A stretch of DNA of 64,000 nucleotides from positions 2,069,327 through 2,133,326 of the forward strand of contig OX345646.1 of the NCBI GenBank assembly GCA_947044365.1. Reading direction: 5' to 3'. The stretch comes from Petrosia ficiformis (lineage: Eukaryota; Porifera; Demospongiae; Haplosclerida; Petrosiidae). Positions 62,201 to 63,654 of this stretch are shown in pieces. The position numbers were made by a program, and so were the translations under genes. The first letter of the stretch is position 1. The number at the start of each line of letters is the position of its first letter. Under the pieces are notes generated by a model, which was not told where the DNA came from, did not search any database, and was given only the letters and a program-made list of their open reading frames with translations.

Positions 62201-62804
62201 CTCTTCTATGGACAGATCTCTCTTGTGAGTTCATAGGCATGCAATTTTTCTTTCAATTTTCTTTAATTTAAAGGGGCAATTTTTTTAAAAATCTTTAAAT
62301 TAGAACATATGGAAGTCAAGATGTACAAGATATATATACATACAGAACTGCAACCCATTGACATGACTTGGTTGGGCTTGCTCAGGCTCGATCAATTATG
62401 ACTGAATGGTCAAATATACACATGCACACATAAACAAGGTTTCTTGCTAGATATGCTACTAAATTACTAATACTCTCAAAGTATCACAAAGGGGAGGTCC
62501 TAATACATAGGGAGTGACTATGTCATCCATTGTAAGCTAAATCCATTATATCTATAGTAATGTAGATACACATTGATCACCTAGTATGTTTCGACATAAT
62601 TGGTAAGGACGTGGCAGTTTTCTTAATTGTAAGAACACTGTCTCAGCCTCTGATCTTCGTTCAGCGGTTATTTCATTTGGTGGTGACTACAATTAAATGA
62701 TAACAGATAGAAATAGTATCACGATTGTGTATAATATGTGGTGCAAAACGTACCAAGACAGCTCTAGCTGCCTTTTCAAGTCGAAACAACTCCTCATCAT
62801 CCAT
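13379..62804 (-). CDS. XPO4: Exportin-4, complete gene in 20 exons
   Basis: Importin-beta-family nuclear transport receptor; in animals XPO4 exports eIF5A and SMAD3 with RanGTP. Exons (minus, 5'->3'): 62804-62754, 62686-62581, 61045-60904, 60252-60108, 59597-59445, 58969-58864, 58396-58284, 57911-57751, 55543-55375, 54146-53370, 51101-50932, 49453-49291, 49064-48771, 47866-47800, 47339-47226, 44461-44379, about 25998-25813, 23769-23671, 17549-17457, 13573-13379 (stop). Reading phase is continuous throughout, giving about 1128 aa against 1151 in human. XPO4-diagnostic stretches are the N-terminal LEKAARAVL, exon 3 [16 protein letters not shown], exon 4 YVREHLMVF and VKRG, exon 5 [10 protein letters not shown], exon 8 [12 protein letters not shown], exon 10 [12 protein letters not shown] and [10 protein letters not shown], exon 15 [10 protein letters not shown], and the final helix [12 protein letters not shown]. 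Intron 16 (about 18.4 kb) contains the FEM1 array. The start ATG is the first in frame and fits the family N-terminus. Least certain are exon 17 and the acceptor of exon 18. Confidence 0.95.
14686..14845. mobile_element. CAGTA-type MITE, old copy
   Basis: Diverged: acagtaacagtaaatatt at the left and ctatatgatgattctttattaacatatac at the right. Internal attactgtctcgcaactgag is still recognisable. Confidence 0.55.
14846..17456. other. XPO4 intron 19 repeats
   Basis: A 23-nt poly-C run at 14939-14961 inside a repeat (gaccaaatttatttcaaaatgcaa...ctcagctag) that recurs at 15820 and 21960. An inverted pair of a second family (gtcattcacgttcaccatga...ttgaggacatcgtgaaggtg, 15400-15655) has a reverse copy at 20590-20835. 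A CAGTGTTTTTGATAAG-type composite lies at 16110-16720. At 16915-17020 a plus-strand stretch reads [20 protein letters not shown] before a stop; unrecognised, possibly a gene fragment. Confidence 0.5.
17728..18178. mobile_element. Two CAGTA-type MITEs in inverted tandem
   Basis: One copy at 17728-17894 (forward) and one at about 17962-18178 (reverse), about 70 bp apart. Both have the catcatacag/gtgatattttattgacat ends. The tRNA-Arg gene follows. Confidence 0.75.
18246..18319 (-). tRNA. tRNA-Arg (anticodon UCU)
   Basis: Minus-strand cloverleaf. The acceptor stem is ACCCCTG / CAGGGGT, the D arm GGCGCAATGGATTAGCGC, the anticodon arm TTGGACTTCTAATTCAA with TCT anticodon, and the T arm TGTGGGTTCGAGTCCCAC. 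A and B boxes are canonical, and a long T run (pol III terminator) follows immediately. No intron. No surrounding repeat ties it to a SINE, so it is likely a working gene, within XPO4 intron 18. Confidence 0.93.
18388..18834. mobile_element. TIR element with about 60-bp ends and a short ORF
   Basis: gtctgaccgtctgttactat with tttttagaa and gtatacgcctt at the left; the reverse complement at the right ends cagtcagac. Inside, ATG 18444 opens a 39-codon ORF ([20 protein letters not shown]...). After its stop another open stretch reads [20 protein letters not shown]. This may be a captured gene fragment. Confidence 0.75.
19005..19233. mobile_element. CAGTGTTTTTGATAAG MITE
   Basis: Ends cagtgtttttgataag and cttatcaaaaactctg are inverted. 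Internal marks are ctcatatggtgcaccattgg and ccatttttgagcca. Related pieces lie at 14385-14555, 16110-16720 (with an expanded aagccattgtggctg repeat) and 63245-63394. Confidence 0.7.
19848..20460 (+). mobile_element. TATCCCTATGA-family element with nested MITE
   Basis: Left end tggcccatagggccatccctataattgctttcc and right end ataaagcaattatagggataatt are both present. A CAGTGGAACC-type MITE (19909-20102) is inserted near the left end, so it is younger. Confidence 0.65.
19909..20102 (+). mobile_element. CAGTGGAACC MITE nested in an older element
   Basis: CAGTGGAACCCCTCTATTG ... GAGGAGTTTCACTG, with the internal gtgtcctaattacaggggtgtcc repeated. A 16-bp terminal duplication (aatagaggagtttcact) is present. 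Confidence 0.7.
20886..21335 (+). mobile_element. TATCCCTATGA-family element, full copy
   Basis: The left end ggccatccctatgattgctttccc and the right end aaagcagtcatagggatac are inverted repeats. Internal landmarks are gcgagtatgcgttgtatacg, tcaattaatgggcatggc, caggaagaaagaaagaaagctg and ggcatgataaagtcagcc. About 450 bp, no ORF. Confidence 0.75.
21336..22230. other. XPO4 intron 18, repeats only
   Basis: Contains a copy of the poly-C-associated repeat (21945-22145) and a short gacagatagacagacagac run at 21723. No gene seen. Confidence 0.5.
22231..22555. mobile_element. Truncated CAGTA-type MITE in tandem triplicate
   Basis: A 5' half of the family (cagtacatgtcaataaaagtcaccatacag...ttgacagtaattggtgtac) joined to an acatgtac run is repeated about 2.5 times with a period of about 130 bp. 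The last copy is cut at gtttcattt, where the Penelope-like element begins. Confidence 0.75.
22569..23183 (+). CDS. GIY-YIG endonuclease part of a Penelope-like element
   Basis: 204-residue ORF. Residues 1-30 resemble the end of the PLE reverse transcriptase thumb region. A linker follows with [13 protein letters not shown] and [11 protein letters not shown], then the GIY-YIG domain: [20 protein letters not shown] (about residues 100-120), R-M-S-E-H-K with the conserved Arg and Glu/His region, and [17 protein letters not shown] with the zinc/cysteine-associated HxxxxGH. The domain is intact although the element is truncated. PLE endonuclease nicks target DNA for target-primed reverse transcription. 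The start codon is simply the first Met; the frame is open further upstream. Confidence 0.87.
   Translation: MESDERKKLKNIFMDNGYPRHKVQAALRKKTGTCPKQDHGEKGTNEEIKTLVLPYTPGLSENIDVVCKHLPVRIAFTSKGTLGNMLTQVKTPIPPFEKTGVIYAIHCECGGTYIGETGRTFKIRMSEHKRAIKIGDDNNAISVHVHSTGHSILWDKCEVLAVEENWRRRKIREAILIKSTSDTINTDPGVHINPSWDTILPSQT
23362..23397 (+). ncRNA. Candidate hammerhead-ribozyme core in PLE tail
   Basis: CTGAAGA (23366-23372) fits the CUGANGA box. It is followed by a perfect stem GACC-TTCG-GGTC (74-85) and then GAAAC (86-90), the second conserved box. Flanking ACTG/CAGT can pair. Penelope-like elements are known to carry hammerhead motifs. A complete three-helix fold with a cleavage NUH was not demonstrated here. 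Confidence 0.4.
23482..23640. mobile_element. CAGTA-type MITE fragments
   Basis: Two right-hand ends (gtatggtgacatttta) with an internal accacagtagtgagacagtaattac. It lies next to the Penelope tail, just downstream of XPO4 exon 18 in transcript sense. Confidence 0.65.
24060..24990. repeat. 71-bp minisatellite, about 13 copies
   Basis: Unit cctaatattgacctttattg, tcccaccctcgcaccatatt, taaacacatattgcattgta, aaggtgctatg. Copies are nearly identical; single-base variants (tgtcccatcc, ttcctaat) mark sub-blocks. XPO4 intron 17. Confidence 0.95.
25018..25529. mobile_element. TTAA-flanked TIR element, copy 1
   Basis: TIRs AGTGGTGCTCGGGTAATTAG... and reverse complement GGTGGTGTTTGGGTAATTAG..., each followed by CATATTCAT. 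Flanked by TTAA at 25014-25017 and 25530-25533. Non-coding, 512 bp. Confidence 0.85.
25570..25729 (+). other. Orphan exon-like ORF on the plus strand
   Basis: Acceptor-like ...acatccaag precedes an open 53-codon stretch ([18 protein letters not shown]..., later [16 protein letters not shown]). A good donor AT^GTATGT follows. Composition looks coding, but I recognise no family and find no partner exons nearby. It lies in XPO4 intron 17, antisense. Could be a displaced exon or a retro-fragment. Confidence 0.35.
25813..26004 (-). CDS. XPO4: XPO4 exon 17 (uncertain 5' boundary)
   Basis: This open stretch fits between exon 16 (ending NEEMLK) and exon 18 (starting ICVLC). [10 protein letters not shown] aligns with the conserved YYKLITFIC-type segment of XPO4, and the distance to the next conserved cysteine block is right. 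The donor is GCA^GTAAGG in phase 0. Two phase-0 acceptors are possible, opening at 26004 (TAAG) or 25998 (AGAG). Either way about 17 residues are added before the YY motif compared with vertebrate XPO4. The acceptor region at about 26000 is the edge of a FEM1-array remnant, so this splice site may have been rebuilt by the insertion. Confidence 0.6.
26002..26640. repeat. Array remnant next to XPO4 exon 17
   Basis: From 26002 (gtcttattaaattaccatcc...) for about 120 bp the sequence matches the 5' flank found at 29553, 33491, 37422 and 41339. The TTACTATTACTACC run recurs to about 26640. The rest (about 26130-26570) shows no gene. This is the stub of a sixth unit, whose ORF is gone, lying at the left end of the array. 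Confidence 0.7.
26930..29323 (-). CDS. FEM1-family ankyrin/TPR protein, array copy 1 (797 aa, expanded)
   Basis: Single-exon ORF. FEM1 proteins are substrate receptors of CUL2-RING ubiquitin ligases that read C-terminal degrons. Ankyrin repeats span about residues 55-260 (for example [57 protein letters not shown]). The FEM1 middle region follows ([16 protein letters not shown], matching the family's LIRERILGPxHxD). Late ankyrin [19 protein letters not shown] comes next, then a C-terminal LPLSCLTAS...[18 protein letters not shown], equivalent to the FEM1 VHL-box/CUL2-binding tail. It is 100 residues longer than its sisters because a [14 protein letters not shown] segment is present four times (nt about 27170-27505) instead of once. 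Intronless, nested in XPO4 intron 16 and on the same strand. The start is the first ATG after in-frame stops. Confidence 0.85.
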   Translation of the reverse strand: MKGDQFYLVMACFLWSDYEHLVNYCKLGKLDDVRSTKLDTRLMCLLSSYNFPSPFVEAAYCGHFDILKYLLEKYGEHIDINCGARLSIQQGRNRQIMNNVPLFLAACANNNVKMLEYLVSKGADVTKEVPIWGNSLCIAAEYGCISVVKYLLDSGTPINYTNCKGNSPLLIACGSKVSNIDNSTAIIELFISKGADLYQTSVEGYSAMHHAALSDKVRHVQTLLAHGMSPLFAPANPLDDNYIPCPLYVAACNLCFQTVAFLITLPDCLNICKWEVSLIQWKYDIDRKRELLYNSLKYLQDSEIKPIYLDAKITAAYQNHQEMRSLEDIDGFCHTADFTDYAYFRSVCFQGLLIEERMFGLHATDSVAFELQHIKFQIEKGLYKEAELLRQHVFEKCPKQLDLFLGHPLYEDTSTAIEILSWACYGTRAVIHTTWSRKIVAEEMYIPYLKFLKDLLYKIQFYLTKDHLSHVENIIFLYYLSIHAIFANKGRHITVEDLPVQLLSVMEELVRDCLYIAETSLLHIFLSMCERFFDREDSQCSPYICLIFQCLLKWGDEAIDQPDENDEGKRLLHKSVSLSCSAFRFPLTKILLSNGAHYDAVDGRGLCSIRQSDVDSTNRLTLFYCDAVKVHSIRQMMVDRINRLFHYDVVINERGLHSIRQSEVDRINKLFYSDLFNVLRLSPSTQRMVNPFIIPLDYDTINELEYSIRQSEVDLINRLFHSSFSPLRHTKPRLYIPAAHFFQDISSSYLPLPLSCLTASTIVTEGIEYKRFDLPKRIIEFIALHDPKDATKKLFAS
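29324..30037. repeat. FEM1 copy 1 5' flank with (TA)n
   Basis: Upstream (minus-sense) flank of FEM1 copy 1. It holds a TTACTATTACTATTACC-type run at about 29600-29725, a long (TA)n at about 29728-29820, and a short segment (ctcctggagagg...ctcctgggattatttccagg) repeated in every unit. I see no gene here. The corresponding flanks are 33265-33966, 37196-37885 and 41113-41550; the (TA)n tract differs in length between units. Confidence 0.7.
30038..30628 (-). pseudogene. DUF3504/Crypton-type tyrosine recombinase fossil, unit 1-2
   Basis: Minus strand. An N-terminal ORF (start 30628, [17 protein letters not shown]...) changes frame near 30420. In the shifted frame the text reads [20 protein letters not shown] then [11 protein letters not shown], the standard entry to DUF3504/Crypton-like recombinase domains. 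About 30 nt later it reaches the extreme C-terminal catalytic end, [17 protein letters not shown], with the GH...Y(nucleophile) signature of tyrosine recombinases. The catalytic middle of the family is gone: the gap is far too small for an intron and the sequence runs straight through. So this is a frameshifted, internally deleted, non-functional copy. It has been multiplied with the FEM1 units. Confidence 0.75.
30723..30822. repeat. Long palindrome upstream of recombinase fossil (unit 1-2)
   Basis: Left arm ggtctcCactagatttatcaaac and right arm gtttgataaatctagTagagacc pair over about 23 bp around an apex cctcgtgccttcggccctca. The outer ends gttatacacc / ggtgtataac are also inverted. It lies about 95 bp 5' of the fossil's ATG. 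Confidence 0.85.
31171..33264 (-). CDS. FEM1-family ankyrin/TPR protein, array copy 2 (697 aa)
   Basis: Intact single-exon ORF almost identical to copies 3 and 4. Its start is 3941 bp from that of copy 1. Domain order is the same: ankyrins, ERMFGLH middle region, one SIRQSEVD unit, VHL-box-like tail ending [14 protein letters not shown]. It carries LLISKGADL in ankyrin 5 and LSHPLYED in the middle region, differing there from copies 1 and 4. Flanked upstream by (TA)n and the recombinase fossil of its unit. Absence of stops or frameshifts argues that the ORF is maintained or very recently duplicated. Confidence 0.85.
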   Translation of the reverse strand: MKGDQFYLVMACFLWSDYEHLVNYCKLGKLDDVRSTKLDTRLMCLLSSYNFPSPFVEAAYCGHFDILKYLLEKYGEHIDINCGARLSIQQGRNRQIMNNVPVFLAACANDNVKMLEYLVSKGADVTKEVPIWGNSLCIAAEYGCISVVKYLLDSGTPINYTNCKGNSPLLIACGSKVSNIDNSTAIIDLLISKGADLYQTSVEGYSAMHHAALSDKVRHVQTLLAHGMSPLFAPANPLDDNYIPCPLYVAACNLCFQTVAFLITLPDCLNICKWEVSLIQWKYDIDRKRELLYNSLKYLQDSEIKPIYLDAKITAAYQNHQEIRSLEDIDVFCHTADFTDYAYFRSVCFQGMLIEERMFGLHATDSVAIELQHIQLQIEKGLYKEAELLRQHVFEKCPKQLDLFLSHPLYEDTSTAIEILSWACYGTRAVIHATWSRKIVAEEMYIPYLKFLKDLLYKIQFYLTKDHLSHVENIIFLYYLSIRAIFANKGRHITVEDLPVQLLSVMEELVTDCSYVAETSLLHIFLSMCERMFEHKDRKDSQCIPLICLIFQCFLKWGDEAIDQPDENDEGKRLLHKSVSLSCSAFRFPLTKILLANGAHYDAVDGRGLQSIRQSEVDPIDKLSHSYFFALHHVKLLNDKDFEDISSSYLPLPLSCLTASTIVTEGIEYKRFDLPKPIITFIALHDPKNAMKKPFIL
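33967..34557 (-). pseudogene. DUF3504/Crypton-type recombinase fossil, unit 2-3
   Basis: Copy of the fossil between FEM1 copies 2 and 3, with the same frameshift and the same internal deletion. It differs by QQKHLHG where the other two copies read QQKQLHG. The shared lesions show that decay preceded amplification of the array. Confidence 0.75.
34651..34751. repeat. Long palindrome, unit 2-3
   Basis: Second copy of the unit palindrome, with one apex substitution (cttctgccctc instead of cttcggccctc). Same position relative to the recombinase fossil. Confidence 0.85.
35102..37195 (-). CDS. FEM1-family ankyrin/TPR protein, array copy 3 (697 aa)
   Basis: Intact single-exon ORF, start 3931 bp from copy 2. 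Private or mosaic residues include GEHVDIN in the first ankyrin region, YFMSVCF (shared with copy 4), [26 protein letters not shown] (shared with copy 1), LLNAKDFQD and a tail ending [10 protein letters not shown]...KKSFIL. The sites shared with different sisters point to gene conversion or unequal crossing-over. Same strand and nested position as the others. Confidence 0.85.
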   Translation of the reverse strand: MKGDQFYLVMACFLWSDYEHLVNYCKLGKLDDVRSTKLDTRLMCLLSSYNFPSPFVEAAYCGHFDILKYLLEKYGEHVDINCGARLSIQQGRNRQIMNNVPVFLAACANDNVKMLEYLVSKGADVTKEVPIWGNSLCIAAEYGCISVVKYLLDSGTPINYTNCKGNSPLLIACGSKVSNIDNSTAIIDLLISKGADLYQTSVEGYSAMHHAALSDKVRHVQTLLAHGMSPLFAPANPLDDNYIPCPLYVAACNLCFQTVAFLITLPDCLNICKWEVSLIQWKYDIDRKRELLYNSLKYLQDSEIKPIYLDAKITAAYQNHQEIRSLEDIDVFCHTADFTDYAYFMSVCFQGMLIEERMFGLHATDSVAIELQHIQLQIEKGLYKEAELLRQHVFEKCPKQLDLFLSHPLYEDTSTAIEILSWACYGTRAVIHATWSRKIVAEEMYIPYLKFLKDLLYKIQFYLTKDHLSHVENIIFLYYLSIRAIFANKGRHITVEDLPVQLLSVMEELVTDCSYVAETSLLHIFVSMCERMFEHEDRKDSQCIPLICLIFQCFLKWGDEAIDQPDENDEGKRLLHKSVSLSCSAFRFPLTKILLSNGAHYDAVDGRGLQSIRQSEVDPIDKLSHSSFFALHHVKLLNAKDFQDISSSYLPLPLSCLTASTIVTEGIEYKRFDLPKRIITFIALHDPKNAMKKSFIL
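37886..38476 (-). pseudogene. DUF3504/Crypton-type recombinase fossil, unit 3-4
   Basis: Third copy, between FEM1 copies 3 and 4, with the same lesions and C-terminal [13 protein letters not shown]. No equivalent copy remains upstream of FEM1 copy 4, where the unit is truncated. Confidence 0.75.
38571..38670. repeat. Long palindrome, unit 3-4
   Basis: Third copy of the unit palindrome, with the same apex as the unit 1-2 copy. Confidence 0.85.
39019..41112 (-). CDS. FEM1-family ankyrin/TPR protein, array copy 4 (697 aa)
   Basis: Intact single-exon ORF, start 3917 bp from copy 3 and first in the direction of transcription. It is mosaic. The ankyrin region has [11 protein letters not shown] and the middle region [10 protein letters not shown], as in copy 1, while the C-terminal third ([28 protein letters not shown]) is as in copy 2. 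It has a private [10 protein letters not shown]. Its 5' flank keeps a short (TA)n but then jumps straight to a truncated 3' flank of a further unit, so its recombinase fossil and palindrome are missing. Confidence 0.85.
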   Translation of the reverse strand: MKGDQFYLVMACFLWSDYEHLVNYCKLGKLDDVRSTKLDTRLMCLLSSYNFPSPFVEAAYCGHFDILKYLLEKYGEHIDINCGARLSIQQGRNRQIMNNVPVFLAACANDNVKMLEYLVSKGADVTKEVPIWGNSLCIAAEYGCISVVKYLLDSGTPINYTNCKGNSPLLIACGSKVSNIDNSTAIIELFISKGADLYQTSVEGYSAMHHAALSDKVRHVQTLLAHGMSPLFAPANPLDDNYIPCPLYVAACNLCFQTVAFLITLPDCLNICKWEVSLIQWKYDIDRKRELLYNSLKYLQDSEIKPIYLDAKITAAYQNHQEIRSLEDIDVFCHTADCTDYGYFMSVCFQGMLIEERMFGLHATDSVAIELQHIQLQIEKGLYKEAELLRQHVFEKCPKQLDLFLGHPLYEDTSTAIEILSWACYGTRAVIHATWSRKIVAEEMYIPYLKFLKDLLYKIQFYLTKDHLSHVENIIFLYYLSIRAIFANKGRHITVEDLPVQLLSVMEELVTDCSYVAETSLLHIFLSMCERMFEHKDRKDSQCIPLICLIFQCFLKWGDEAIDQPDENDEGKRLLHKSVSLSCSAFRFPLTKILLANGAHYDAVDGRGLQSIRQSEVDPIDKLSHSYFFALHHVKLLNDKDFEDISSSYLPLPLSCLTASTIVTEGIEYKRFDLPKPIITFIALHDPKNAMKKPFIL
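41745..43735. repeat. About 130-bp minisatellite, about 15 copies
   Basis: Unit from aaacttaataatgtcagata through tactaaggtgtaatactgtc and gtacagtgacagtgagtaca to tggatgtacaatgatagtac. Units vary between 118 and 142 bp by gain of actacata or catgtacatgtac. XPO4 intron 16. Confidence 0.95.
43736..44378. other. XPO4 intron 16 end, no gene
   Basis: ACATGTAC runs and a short TATCCCTATGA-family fragment (cgaggcgacttccttaacta at about 44160). Nothing coding seen. Confidence 0.5.
44560..47112. repeat. 46-bp minisatellite, about 55 copies, palindromic core
   Basis: Unit cagtacagcatcagctagct + gagtactactgtattgtcaaa, 2.55 kb in all. Each unit holds the 12-bp palindrome TCAGCTAGCTGA. Variant blocks (taactactac with caatacag; ggattgtgcac) recur in order, showing higher-order duplication. 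Fills XPO4 intron 15. Confidence 0.95.
47916..48362 (+). mobile_element. TATCCCTATGA-family element, full copy
   Basis: Collinear with the 20.9-kb copy, including (TA)n after cacgggttcgatgtatg and the right end aaagcagtcatagggatac. Fills XPO4 intron 13. Confidence 0.75.
48428..48515 (-). mobile_element. tRNA-derived SINE, copy 1 (5'-truncated)
   Basis: It keeps the (CTTT)n tail and the TGCCTCAGGTG hairpin, and stops inside the B box (gggattcga). The head is missing and the break runs into a tgtacatcctgtac-type repeat. Confidence 0.8.
49454..50931. other. XPO4 intron 11, no supported gene
   Basis: Holds a taactaaaagt/aactataacta-rich repeat (49580-49750, also at 58450-58690 and 13790-13900), MITE ends, and (TA)n at 50194-50222. 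The plus-strand ORF 50113-50442 runs through this (TA)n and is not convincing, although [19 protein letters not shown] after it looks coding-like. Confidence 0.5.
49757..49862. mobile_element. CAGTA-type MITE, half copy
   Basis: attactgtcaaaactactgttg ... ggtgaccttttattgacatatattgta. It is followed by a TATCCCTATGA-family end at 49868-49912. Confidence 0.65.
51183..51405. mobile_element. CAGTA-type MITE, near full-length
   Basis: acagtatgtcaataaaatatcacc at the left, gtgactttttattgacatatactgt at the right, interior in reverse orientation. A local gcactgtatgcctgtatggtg duplication is present near the right end. Confidence 0.75.
51463..51617 (-). mobile_element. tRNA-derived SINE, copy 2 (full)
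   Basis: The minus-strand head 51588-51516 is a 73-nt tRNA-like fold: GCCTTGG acceptor, A box TAGCTCAGTTGG, GGA at the anticodon position, B box GGTTCGAATCC. It is followed by a short body and a (CTTT)n tail. The body contains an inverted copy of the tRNA 3' end (cacctgaggca / tgcctcaggtg), giving a hairpin. A GGA anticodon without the long variable arm of tRNA-Ser argues against a working tRNA. Confidence 0.85.
52051..52191. repeat. Long palindrome upstream of the 52.3-kb recombinase fragment
   Basis: Outer arms gttaaaccatggtttt / aaaccatggtttaac, then atatacacgagtg / cacgagtgtgtat and aattagagc / gctctaattt, around an apex tcgagggcgtagcccaag. Arms are imperfect but pair over most of the length. 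Confidence 0.8.
52334..52735 (+). pseudogene. DUF3504/Crypton-like recombinase N-terminal fragment, frameshifted
   Basis: From ATG 52334 the ORF reads ...[20 protein letters not shown]...[21 protein letters not shown]..., the N-terminal half of the DUF3504 recombinase-like domain. After YQLLAGLLR (about 52670) the family sequence continues in another frame as [17 protein letters not shown], so there is a frameshift. It stops at about 52735, where a tandem duplication of an unrelated 60-bp AT-rich segment begins. The GHxxxDGVRxYKR end is absent. It lies in XPO4 intron 10 on the opposite strand, 143 bp downstream of a long palindrome. Not functional as it stands. Confidence 0.75.
53165..53310 (+). 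mobile_element. CAGTGGAACC MITE, left end lost
   Basis: gaacctctttataaaggacacc ... cagaggttctactgTA, with gtgtccttaattcagagtgtcc inside. It ends 59 bp from the XPO4 exon 10 donor. Confidence 0.65.
54274..54342. repeat. (TG)n microsatellite
   Basis: About 65 bp of GT with a few C interruptions in XPO4 intron 9. Confidence 0.9.
54343..55374. other. XPO4 intron 9, MITE-like
   Basis: 54895-55225 begins ctagggctgggaaaatggtttgaatatttgaacc and ends gcgaaccttcgaatatttg, an inverted-repeat element. A relative lies at 59765-59850. No gene. Confidence 0.5.
55584..56041. mobile_element. TTAA-flanked TIR element, copy 2 (inverted)
   Basis: Opposite orientation to the 25-kb copy. TTAA lies at 55580-55583 and 56042-56045. 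Shared interior includes gttgaaagactgaagtgtttggcaac and ggagagtgctatcgacacaagat. Sits in XPO4 intron 8. Confidence 0.85.
57033..57197 (-). mobile_element. tRNA-derived SINE, copy 3 (full)
   Basis: Same organisation as the 51.5-kb copy: tRNA-like head 57172-57100, TGCCTCAGGTG hairpin, (CTTT)n tail. The shared flank ctggcagggtccgaatcaa at the head side shows that the element extends a little 5' of the tRNA-like part. Confidence 0.85.
57937..58205. repeat. CACACAGACATAGA-type microsatellite
   Basis: (GT)n followed by irregular ACAGAC/ATAGAC hexamers over about 270 bp. It produces repetitive ORFs on both strands that are not genes. Confidence 0.9.
59064..59270. mobile_element. CAGTA-type MITE, near full-length
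   Basis: aaaagtcaccatacagtacag ... ctatatggtgatatttcattgatacagta. A short internal duplication (cagtagttcaacagtagttcaacag) is present. XPO4 intron 5. Confidence 0.7.
60424..60757. mobile_element. CTGGGAC/CGATAAT-type MITE
   Basis: attagtgctggga at the left and tcccagcactaat at the right, with an interior rich in atcgataatcgttatcgat. Resembles hAT-derived MITEs with CTGGG ends. A similar one at 56211-56764 has tagtactgaacgatat / atatTatcgttcagcccta ends. Confidence 0.65.
60718..61001. repeat. Tandem duplication including part of XPO4 exon 3
   Basis: 60718-60854 (137 bp) is repeated at 60855-61001 (147 bp). Each unit holds a MITE end, the intron start with the splice donor, and the 3' part of exon 3. 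The functional exon (60904-61045) uses the right-hand unit. The left unit lacks a 10-bp segment (gatatactg region), so it would be out of frame, but it keeps a donor-like caaggtat. Confidence 0.85.
61215..61340 (+). other. Orphan exon-like segment, strand uncertain
   Basis: Plus: TTTCAG precedes an open stretch ([20 protein letters not shown]...) ending AAAG^GTAGGC. Minus: open frame [20 protein letters not shown]...ending in a stop. The minus translation looks more protein-like but has no clear acceptor. It lies in XPO4 intron 2; function unknown. Confidence 0.3.
61341..62580. other. XPO4 intron 2, no supported gene
   Basis: 61890-62250 has degenerate repeats of ctgactgaggcacaatcactgca / ctctctctcctgtgcag, CT-rich. 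The rest is AT-rich with no recognised feature. Confidence 0.5.
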
Positions 62805-62892
62805 ACACGTGGCAACTGGCAAGATTACATTTTACCCCGTGGACCCCCGGGGTTAAATGTAAGTAAAACAGTAATAAATACACACATGTACT
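62805..62892. promoter_or_regulatory. Compact bidirectional promoter/5'UTR region, XPO4 and NDUFAF4-like
   Basis: Only 88 bp separate the two divergent start codons, so the 5'UTRs must be very short, overlapping, or spliced from further away. The interval is locally GC-rich (CCCCGTGGACCCCCGGGG near 62836) in AT-rich surroundings. I see no TATA box placed for either gene. Calling it a promoter is inference from geometry. Confidence 0.5.
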
Positions 62893-63633
62893 ATGGGAGC
62901 TGCACGCTCCATTCTGAAGACACGACCTGTTGTGAAGACGCCAGCTGCCAGAATTGAAAGAAATGGTAAGTTTCTAATATAAATACTCTACCTAGATACA
63001 CGAAGGACCTGATTTTGTACATGCTAATCAGACCACACCTACCACACACATGTACATGCATAGGGGAGCTGGGATCTCCAAAACTGCAGAATTCCCAAAT
63101 TAGTTATCATGACAGTAGTAATAACAAGTGGACATTTTCATTTGTTAATAACTATATCAGCTACATGTATTCTAGGGTCCCAGAAGCTAATTTATTTTGT
63201 ATTTCCTAGGTGTCGAGTGGGTGTGTGTATTGTGTGTACTATGCATGATTGATTGTTCCCTTCCAACACAAAATGCTGTTAGTGACAATACAATCATAAT
63301 TAACTGTGCCGTTGGTCCAAAGAGAGAATGGTGCAGTGCCAAAGCTCTTTGGGTCAATTGCGTACCATATAAGCTTATCAAAAACACTGACTCAGTTTCC
63401 AGAACTACATGTACATATAACATGTAACTAGCTTATTCTGTTGCCAGATCAATACCCACTCCTTTTCTTAAATTAAGTAATCTTCAGAAGTGTGGCTACA
63501 GTCTACATGTATATTGGAATTTCTTTACATCATTTTAGAACCATCAATCGATTCCAAAGATCTTGAGGTTACAAATGAAGAGCTAGTAGAACGGTTAAAA
63601 TCTGTTTATGTGGAGAGTAAATCTACTCTAAAT
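62893..63633 (+). CDS. NDUFAF4: Probable NDUFAF4-like complex I assembly factor, first two exons
   Basis: Two plus-strand exons join in phase. Exon 1 is 62893-62965, an ATG followed by GAARSILKTRPVVKTPAARI, with donor G^GTAAGT. Exon 2 is 63539-63633, after TTTTAG and before GTAAGT, and reads NEELVERLKSVYVESKSTLN at its end. The MGA start, the basic N-terminus with an AxRIER-like segment, and the (D/N)E-x-L-x-x-x-L-K-x-V-Y-V-x-S-K motif resemble animal NDUFAF4, a mitochondrial complex I assembly factor. Only about 56 residues are visible; the rest lies beyond the right edge. It is divergent from XPO4, with 88 bp between start codons. The alternative is another short protein sharing this motif. 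Confidence 0.6.
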
Positions 63634-63654
63634 GTAAGTATATTTTATTACTAT

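Noticed and set aside
62017..62271. Ser/Leu-rich ORF and its Arg/Glu-rich antisense
   Set aside because: Low-complexity CT-rich degenerate repeats in XPO4 intron 2.
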